A DNA stretch of 64,000 nt from Linyphia triangularis. Taxonomy: Eukaryota; Arthropoda; Arachnida; Araneae; Linyphiidae. The position numbers and the translations under genes are program-made. A model generated the notes under the pieces. The model saw nothing but the letters and a program-made list of their open reading frames with translations. It did no database searches and was not told the origin of the DNA. This document shows, piece after piece, positions 63,428 through 64,000 of this stretch (the first letter of the stretch is position 1; each line of letters opens with the position of its first letter). The stretch covers positions 31,266,433-31,330,432 of the forward strand of contig OZ021724.1 in NCBI GenBank assembly GCA_963978545.1, given 5' to 3'.

Positions 63428-64000
63428 CACCCATCCACAAAGCAAAACATCAAAGGACAGCAACAAATTCCAAACCTGAATGTGAGGAAGTTTTTGCTTT
63501 CTACAAGATGACCATGTCCACAGAGAGACAATTACTTAGCAGTTTTTCACTGAGGACAGCTCTTTTCAAGAAGTCTTACAGAAAACCACATGTTCCTTCT
63601 CAGTCCATTCACTGCTGATTTGGCCTGCAGATTAGGTGCGAGCGTAGGAATATCCGGCTGAACTAACCCTTTTTACTAACCACTTTGTGGCAGTTCATAA
63701 CCGGGAAGGGAGTAATAAATAGATTGGCCCTCAACGGCGGTGTCTTATCAGTACCTGAGGTCCTTTACAAATTTCATCTCTAATCCTGGTCTATTGTAAA
63801 GGGATTTGGAAGCATTCAGCTGTCATTCAATTTTGGGTGCAGTCTGGTTGGTATTTTTTAATTTATCGTATCGTTAAACCTTTTCGAGGGGGAAAAAAAA
63901 GTATAAGGAAGTAAGTAATCTTAAATCAGTTTAAATGTCCTTCTTAAAATTGTCAAATGCTGACAACTACTTTAGCTCATGTTTTAGATTTAGGTCCACT
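63428..64000. other. Flank right of the 7 kb element, no gene recognised
   Basis: Sequence outside the right TIR. A short plus frame (63406-63618) crosses the boundary and is not credible. Nothing recognisable to the window end. Confidence 0.55.

Overview
This window is AT-rich animal (eukaryotic) DNA, roughly one third GC by eye. It has no operons, no dense long ORFs, many A/T homopolymers, microsatellites, and several families of dispersed and tandem repeats. The best organism clue is a decayed jockey-type retrotransposon tail on the minus strand near 60.2-60.7 kb. Its block WYKGSKPGLSLDLPCDRH, followed by a C-x2-C...H region, is of a kind I associate with spider (Araneae) genomes. I therefore read the window as arthropod, most likely spider. 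No complete host gene can be named. Most of it is probably intergenic or long-intron sequence.

Layout. 0-19.7 kb: featureless AT-rich DNA with one long open frame ending in a good splice donor (4.3-4.9 kb), two copies of a dispersed ~400 bp MITE (6.2 and 15.8 kb) and a perfect 23-bp hairpin (9.5 kb). 19.7-20.3 kb: a near-complete ~590 bp fold-back palindrome. 24.4-24.7 kb: a weak TIR-bounded remnant. 29.2 kb: a (TA)n(TG)58 microsatellite. 35.5 kb: a 74-bp tandem duplication. 42.6 kb: a third MITE copy. 46-46.9 kb: a CpG-rich island with a minus-strand splice donor downstream, the best promoter/first-exon candidate. 48.5-50.9 kb: a repeat-rich patch with two copies of an unnamed dispersed repeat flanking long poly-T tracts and a pair of tRNA-like SINE sequences. 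52.7-53.4 kb: degenerate ~150-bp tandem repeats beside a small minus-strand ORF with two CxxC pairs.

The most notable object lies at 56.38-63.43 kb. It appears to be a ~7.05 kb DNA-transposon-like element bounded by ~30-bp terminal inverted repeats (CACTGYAAAAAAA... ending in TTTACGG). It has a ~63-bp subterminal minisatellite rich in CCGTA/TACGG at its left end and the same motif at its right end. Inside are a 2.5 kb satellite array of exactly 455-bp units, a frameshifted jockey RNase H tail, a GC-rich minus-strand exon-like patch and a fourth MITE copy. A single C/T variant alternates strictly between successive satellite units, which points to a 910-bp higher-order repeat.

No gene network or pathway can be described. 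The interest lies in transposon architecture, satellite birth inside a transposon, and a natural long-hairpin locus.
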